Assembly: GCA_002482535.1 (NCBI GenBank)
Contig: DLGE01000017.1
Coordinates: 1 to 64,000 of the forward strand
DNA from: Peptococcaceae bacterium UBA7702
GTDB taxonomy: Bacteria > Bacillota > Dehalobacteriia > UBA7702
Direction: 5' to 3'
Length of the DNA stretch: 64,000 nt
Shown: positions 60,407-64,000 of the stretch, piece by piece
How positions within the stretch are numbered: position 1 is the stretch's first letter
How the letters are laid out: the number at the start of each line of letters is the position of its first letter
Made by a program: the position numbers and the translations under genes
The notes under the pieces: generated by a model
The model's database searches: none
The model's input: the letters and a program-made list of their open reading frames with translations, nothing else
What the model was told of the DNA's origin: nothing

Positions 60407-61327
60407 TCACTCCTTTTCCTGATTTTCCGAAAGCGAAAGAGGCTTTCTATTTTTGCCGGTTTTGTAAAAAAACAGCGCCGCGCAAAGTATAAAAGGTAAG
60501 CCGCCGATGAGACCGGTGACGGCGGGTCCCAACAGAGGATTGTAAGTGCCTTTGATGAAATAGAGGGGGAAAGCCGCGCCGGCGTTGATCAGGGAATGGA
60601 TCATCGCTGCAGGGATCACCGACTTCATTTTAAGAAAGGTATAGCCTTCGATGATGCCCAGAGATACACAGAAGACCACCATGGTCAAAATGCCGAGATA
60701 AGGATAACCGAAATAAGCGGTGCCGTAATTATGTCCCATGATGATGACCGGCAAATGCCACAGTCCCCAAATCACCCCGGTGATCAAGAGTGCGCTGCGA
60801 TCGGAAAGAAACAGGCGCAGTTTGGGCAGCAGGTAGCCGCGCCAACCCAGCTCCTCGCCGAGGGTGGGGATGATGTTGATGACGGGGCCGATCAAAATCA
60901 CCTGCAAAGCAGAAATCAAAAGCAACGCGGAGACGGAAAGTCCCGTTGCTGTGCTCCCAGGGGCTGTCAATGCTTGCAAAGCGCCGAGGGCGGGATCAAA
61001 TTGATGGGGAAAAATTAAAAAGTAGAGTAGACCGCTGAAAAACAGCAGTGCGGTAGGGCCGAAATAGATGAGCAGATAGCTCTTGATTTGCCCTTTGAAG
61101 CGGGGCCGCAGATAGAATTGTTGAAAACCTTCCTTGGTGATGATCCGCGTCAGGATATTGGCCAAGGATGGAGTGAACATTGCTACTGCGAGGATCACCA
61201 CGGAGGGGCCGGAGCCGTAGGAGATGCCACATAGCGGCCCGAGGAGAAAGATTGCCCAGGCGGCGGCGAAGGCGATCAGGATAAATACGGTTAAACGCTT
61301 TTTGGCCAGGGATTTTTCGTGATTCAT
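60407..61327 (-). CDS. CPBP-family intramembrane metalloprotease
   Basis: 306 residues with about eight membrane segments. The CPBP (Abi) motifs EELGWRGYLLPKL and HSLINAGAAF supply the glutamate and histidine ligands. A middle motif (GVIWGLWHLPVIIMGH) completes the site. Family members process membrane proteins or confer bacteriocin self-immunity. Linkage to an exporter favours an immunity or resistance role. Confidence 0.9.
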   Translation of the reverse strand: MNHEKSLAKKRLTVFILIAFAAAWAIFLLGPLCGISYGSGPSVVILAVAMFTPSLANILTRIITKEGFQQFYLRPRFKGQIKSYLLIYFGPTALLFFSGLLYFLIFPHQFDPALGALQALTAPGSTATGLSVSALLLISALQVILIGPVINIIPTLGEELGWRGYLLPKLRLFLSDRSALLITGVIWGLWHLPVIIMGHNYGTAYFGYPYLGILTMVVFCVSLGIIEGYTFLKMKSVIPAAMIHSLINAGAAFPLYFIKGTYNPLLGPAVTGLIGGLPFILCAALFFYKTGKNRKPLSLSENQEKE

Positions 61328-61331
61328 GCAA

Positions 61332-62450
61332 TCATACCTCCTGTTGCAGGCTGTTTCGTAGTTTTGCTATGATTTTTAGAAAGTGGGGATCGTCTTTGAG
61401 TGCGGCGAAAGCCGGATTCTCGGTGACGGCATTGGCCATGCTCTTGCGAATGGTCTTTTCATCACGGGGCAGGGCGTTGCCAATATCCAGTTGAGCCAGC
61501 CAGTTTTCGATCAGGTCAAAAAAATCGTCGCCGTGGAGGCACAGGGGGTAAATATCGCCGGTGACGGTTTCGGTGTATTTTTTTAGCATTTCTAAAGCGC
61601 CGTCGTTGTTCTGTTGCATCAGGTAACCGTGGGCGGCATTGAGATAAAAGGGCGCCAGTACGCCGGGATGGAGTTGTTGCAGTCGGAAGGTTGCGGCGAC
61701 ATTTTCCGCCCGGCTCAATGTTTCCCTGAATTTTGCTTTATCATCGACGCAGAGCAGGAGATAAGCGGGAAAAAAATTGAAAAGAACGACGAGGTTTTGG
61801 TAAATTCCGCTTTGCAGTACGGTCTTCGCCTCTTTGTTCTGGCCTTTCATTTGGTAAGCCGGGGCGATCAGCGCTTCCGGCGGCAGGGCCGGCTCCATGG
61901 CGTCTTCCAGAAGATAAAGGACCGTGTCAGCATCGTTTTCCGCCAAGGCGCAGAAGGCTTCCATATAAAGGGCCTTTTTTGCAGTTTCCACCTCATTGCT
62001 ACCCTCTTTGACCCGACGGAAAAGCTCTTTGGTTTCTTTTAGCAAAGATGTGGCCTTTTCCCTGTCTTTCACCAATTCCAGGTGATTGACGAGGAGAATG
62101 CCCATTTGTAGCAGCAGCGGAAAACAGGCGTAGTATTTTTTGATGATGCGGCGGCATTCGGCCAGCACGGTCTCGAAGGGCTTTTGGCAAAAGTCCGCCG
62201 AAAGCCGCAGGTACAGTTTTTGAATATCCTCTTTGGCCATTTGGGGTTGATAGTCGATGAGTTCGTCGACGCTGATATTAAAATAAGCGGCAAGCTGGGG
62301 CAGGAAGGTCACATCGGGATAGCTCTGGCCGGTTTCCCACTTGGAAACCGAAGCCTTGGAGACGCCGATATAATTCGCCAGTTCTTCCTGGGTGATCCCT
62401 TTTTCCTTCCGCTTGCCCGCCAAAACTCGGGCAATATGAATTTCTTTCAT
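61332..62450 (-). CDS. XRE-type regulator with TPR-like C-terminal domain
   Basis: 372 residues. The N-terminal helix-turn-helix (residues 1-65: KRKEKGITQEELANYIGVSK, then SVSKWETGQSYPDVTFLPQL) is followed by about 300 helical residues with TPR-like repeats. This architecture is shared by peptide-responsive or metabolite-sensing regulators of Firmicutes. The start at 62450 follows GGAGGTG. It heads the operon with the CPBP and ABC genes and probably controls it. Confidence 0.87.
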   Translation of the reverse strand: MKEIHIARVLAGKRKEKGITQEELANYIGVSKASVSKWETGQSYPDVTFLPQLAAYFNISVDELIDYQPQMAKEDIQKLYLRLSADFCQKPFETVLAECRRIIKKYYACFPLLLQMGILLVNHLELVKDREKATSLLKETKELFRRVKEGSNEVETAKKALYMEAFCALAENDADTVLYLLEDAMEPALPPEALIAPAYQMKGQNKEAKTVLQSGIYQNLVVLFNFFPAYLLLCVDDKAKFRETLSRAENVAATFRLQQLHPGVLAPFYLNAAHGYLMQQNNDGALEMLKKYTETVTGDIYPLCLHGDDFFDLIENWLAQLDIGNALPRDEKTIRKSMANAVTENPAFAALKDDPHFLKIIAKLRNSLQQEV

Positions 62451-62468
62451 AACAATCACCTCCGTATT

Positions 62469-62497
62469 ATCTTAGCCGGAAAATAGAGGTACGTCAA
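62469..62497 (-). promoter_or_regulatory. Sigma-A promoter of the XRE-CPBP-ABC operon
   Basis: On the minus strand TTGACG (62492-62497) and TAAGAT (62469-62474) are separated by 17 bases, about 20 bases upstream of the regulator's start codon. Confidence 0.75.
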
Positions 62498-62516
62498 TGG
62501 ATTTGGCGTTAACTTT

Positions 62517-62560
62517 GGTTGATAAAATCAACCGTACGTTGTCAGTGTGGATAAATCCAC
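62517..62560. promoter_or_regulatory. Two palindromes between the XRE operon and hsp20
   Basis: GGTTGAT-AAA-ATCAACC (62517-62533) and GTGGAT-AA-ATCCAC (62547-62560) are perfect inverted repeats. The first lies just upstream of the -35 of the XRE operon. The second lies ahead of the small heat-shock gene. They are plausible operators for the XRE protein or a heat-shock regulator, although neither is CIRCE. Confidence 0.55.
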
Positions 62561-62634
62561 TCTGCTTGTATAGAAATCCGCCAAAATTCGATAATAACGG
62601 TAGATCAAATTTCAATATTTTGGAGGGATTGTCC

Positions 62635-63078
62635 ATGTTTCATCGCAAGACCAATTACGAATTAAGCAATTACACGCCGCTGCGGGAGATTTCCGAAAGC
62701 AACCGGAACTTTTTCAGCGATCCTCTGGGTTTTTTTAACAGCCGCGGCCTCACCGCTTTTCGCACCGATATCAAAGACAAGGGTGACGCCTATCTCCTCG
62801 AAGCCGACTTACCCGGCTTCGCCAAGGAGGATATCGACCTCGTCGTCAACAACGATGTGCTCTCCATCAACGCGGTACGCCATGCGGAGCATGAGGAAAA
62901 GGACAGCCAGGGTAAATACGTTTGCCGCGAGCGCTCCTATGGCTCTTACCGTCGCCAGTTTGATATCAGAGACGTCAAAACCGGGGAAATTCAGGCCAAA
63001 TATGATAACGGCGTCCTGACCTTGAGGATGCCCAAAAAGGAAGGGGACTGGAGCGGCAAGCGCTTGGATATCGAGTGA
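62635..63078 (+). CDS. Small heat-shock protein, Hsp20 family
   Basis: 147 residues. The alpha-crystallin domain is present (FRTDIKDKGDAYLLEADLPG, FAKEDIDLVVNNDVLSINA, YDNGVLTLRMPKK). ATP-independent holdase that prevents aggregation. The start at 62635 (MFHRKTNYE) follows TTGGAGGG. The open frame extends upstream without a better start. It is divergent from the XRE operon. Confidence 0.94.
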   Translation: MFHRKTNYELSNYTPLREISESNRNFFSDPLGFFNSRGLTAFRTDIKDKGDAYLLEADLPGFAKEDIDLVVNNDVLSINAVRHAEHEEKDSQGKYVCRERSYGSYRRQFDIRDVKTGEIQAKYDNGVLTLRMPKKEGDWSGKRLDIE

Positions 63079-63107
63079 AGCGTTTCGCCGTTTTCCCCTG
63101 GGATTTC

Positions 63108-63136
63108 TTTACATTCCGGCGCCAAAGTGGTACGAT
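63108..63136 (+). promoter_or_regulatory. Sigma-A promoter for the VOC gene
   Basis: TTTACA (63108-63113) and TACGAT (63131-63136) are separated by 17 bases, about 30 bases ahead of the start codon. Confidence 0.65.
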
Positions 63137-63168
63137 ATGGGAAATTCCAAAAGAAAGAAGGCATACAT

Positions 63169-63522
63169 ATGGCTCAAATGAAATGGGTTACCCTGCACGT
63201 CGCCGATATGCAAAGGAGTCTTGACTTTTACGGTAAGCTGTTGGGCATGAGTGTTACCCAACACATCACGGACCACGGCAATGAAATCAATATGATGGAT
63301 CCGGGCAGCGGCGCCTGGGTGGAATTGCTGCACCGGGAAGGGGAGACGGTGAACGATCCCGGCCAGGGCATCTCCTTTGGCCTTCAATTTGACGACGTCG
63401 AAGCGGTGGTAGCGAAGGTTAAGGACGCCGGCGTCGAGGTGGCAGGCCCCATCAGCCCCAATCCCCACCTGAAATTCTATTTCATCAACGATCCCGACGG
63501 TTACACGATTCAATTACTTTAA
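63169..63522 (+). CDS. VOC-superfamily (glyoxalase I-like) protein
   Basis: 117 residues forming one paired beta-alpha-beta-beta-beta unit: WVTLHVADMQRSLDFYGKLL at the start and FYFINDPDGYTIQLL at the end. Metal ligands fit the fold (His in TLHV, Glu in WVELL). Members include glyoxalases, dioxygenases and fosfomycin-resistance proteins. Substrate cannot be inferred. The start at 63169 (MAQMKW) follows AAGAAGG. It has its own promoter and terminator. Confidence 0.88.
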   Translation: MAQMKWVTLHVADMQRSLDFYGKLLGMSVTQHITDHGNEINMMDPGSGAWVELLHREGETVNDPGQGISFGLQFDDVEAVVAKVKDAGVEVAGPISPNPHLKFYFINDPDGYTIQLL

Positions 63523-63535
63523 CCGGAAATCTAAG

Positions 63536-63572
63536 AGAACGCCTTTCTCATCAATAAAGGCGTTCTTTGTTT
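63536..63572 (+). terminator. Intrinsic terminator after the VOC gene
   Basis: AGAACGCCTTT (63536-63546) pairs with AAAGGCGTTCT (63556-63566), followed by TTGTTTT. Confidence 0.9.
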
Positions 63573-63598
63573 TAGCACTCTTACAATAAGACTGCTAA
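63572..63598 (+). promoter_or_regulatory. CIRCE element (HrcA operator), orphan
   Basis: TTAGCACTC at 63572-63580, nine bases, then GACTGCTAA at 63590-63598. This matches the CIRCE consensus TTAGCACTC-N9-GAGTGCTAA at 17 of 18 positions. CIRCE normally sits ahead of hrcA-grpE-dnaK or groES-groEL. None of these is here. Confidence 0.85.
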
Positions 63599-63616
63599 AG
63601 TAGATAGAATAGACGC

Positions 63617-63722
63617 TATAATGGAACAAACCATTCCTACTCCGTAGCCGCCGCCTGAAAATGGAATCAGCAAGTAAAGATACCGCCGCCGGGGCTGCTT
63701 TAATCCCGGCGGCGGTGTTTTG
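63617..63722 (+). ncRNA. Putative short transcript downstream of CIRCE
   Basis: A perfect TATAAT (63617-63622) lies 19 bases after the CIRCE element, and a strong terminator follows at 63682-63722, leaving a transcript of about 95 bases. It contains only an eight-codon open frame (MEQTIPTP). The -35 region is poor. It could be an HrcA-controlled small RNA or the remains of a lost heat-shock gene. Confidence 0.35.
63682..63722 (+). terminator. Intrinsic terminator
   Basis: ACCGCCGCCGGG (63682-63693) pairs perfectly with CCCGGCGGCGGT (63705-63716) and is followed by GTTTT. It may also act on the convergent mttB transcript, although that side has no T-run. Confidence 0.8.
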
Positions 63723-63751
63723 CTGGAGCGTGTGTTTTAAATCCGGGCCGC

Positions 63752-64000
63752 TTAGCCCAGACGGGCTTCGGCGGCGGCGATAATCGCGTCGATTTTTGCG
63801 GTTACCTCATCGCTGAGGGGTTCAACCCTATGAGTTTCCAAAATCTCCGTCAGTTTTTCATGAACCCGTTGGGCCGTATCCTTGGCGCCGTCGGCTTTCC
63901 AGGCGTCATAGGCGCGGCGCTCCATGATGGCGGGCTGCCAAAATTCGGAGCGGAAATGTTTGAAAGTATGCTCCGCCTTAAGGAAGTTGCCACCGGGTCC
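63752..64000 (-). CDS. Trimethylamine methyltransferase family protein (MttB), C-terminal part
   Basis: The last 82 residues of a gene that runs off the right edge. It reads GPGGNFLKAEHTFKHFRSEF at the visible start and ends IDAIIAAAEARLG, matching the C-terminus of MttB-superfamily corrinoid-protein methyltransferases. True trimethylamine enzymes contain pyrrolysine at a mid-protein UAG. Most superfamily members lack it and act on glycine betaine, proline betaine, carnitine and similar quaternary amines. The diagnostic position is outside the window. Confidence 0.85.
   Translation of the reverse strand, partial: GPGGNFLKAEHTFKHFRSEFWQPAIMERRAYDAWKADGAKDTAQRVHEKLTEILETHRVEPLSDEVTAKIDAIIAAAEARLG

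Noticed and set aside
1..64000. CRISPR arrays, insertion sequences, tRNA genes and replication origin
   Set aside because: I looked for regularly spaced repeats, transposase genes with terminal repeats, cloverleaf sequences and DnaA-box clusters and found none that I could support.

Overview
The window is a Gram-positive (Firmicutes) chromosome segment, most likely from an anaerobic, motile, spore-forming clostridial or related lineage. The evidence is the uninterrupted S10-spc-alpha ribosomal superoperon with Firmicutes-style gene content, a Bacillus/Clostridium-type large SRP RNA beside dnaX, sporulation genes (bofA, sigH), flagellar and chemotaxis genes, rubredoxin, radical-SAM enzymes and an MttB-family corrinoid methyltransferase at the right edge. 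Genus cannot be fixed from the sequence. Base composition is moderate in the core and clearly more AT-rich around 21.4-23.6 kb and 35.9-36.5 kb, which suggests acquired DNA.

Layout. 0-0.3 kb: a structured RNA on the minus strand, divergent from the ribosomal operon. 0.3-15.7 kb: rpsJ to rplQ with secY, adk, map, a KOW-domain gene, infA, rpmJ and rpoA. 15.7-19.8 kb: ecfA1-ecfA2-ecfT-truA, then rplM-rpsI from a promoter buried in the end of truA. 20-21.4 kb: an aldehyde dehydrogenase. 21.4-24.3 kb (minus): a HemN/HemW-like radical-SAM enzyme, a second radical-SAM gene broken by an in-frame TAA, and a DUF2284 protein. 24.3-27.6 kb (minus): SRP RNA-dnaX-ybaB-recR-bofA. 27.6-32.9 kb (minus): a CapA-like protein and ilvD-ilvN-ilvB. 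33.2-36.5 kb: a second aldehyde dehydrogenase with a small Cys-rich protein, then small regulators with clear operators. 36.5-42.6 kb: a membrane-anchored protein of unknown function, a 1410-residue RND transporter of unusual architecture, and sigH.

42.6-55.5 kb is a motility and chemotaxis block. The minus strand carries the FliK-like gene, the FlhB-like gene, cheW, a structured RNA, fliD, fliS, a FliT/FlgN-like gene, a second cheW and an MCP. The plus strand carries cheA-cheR-cheB. Both fliD and cheA are preceded by sigma-28-type promoters. 55.5-56.4 kb is gene-poor and contains remnants. 56.5-64 kb holds a tandem-HTH protein of uncharacterised family, rubredoxin, an XRE/TPR-CPBP-ABC operon facing a small heat-shock gene, a VOC protein, an orphan CIRCE operator and the end of mttB.

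The least explained items are (1) two related copies of a terminator-linked structured RNA at about 20-200 and 48,970-49,145, (2) the RND pump with a coiled-coil insertion and a repeat-containing acidic tail, (3) the tandem-HTH protein, and (4) the orphan CIRCE element ahead of a very short terminated transcript.
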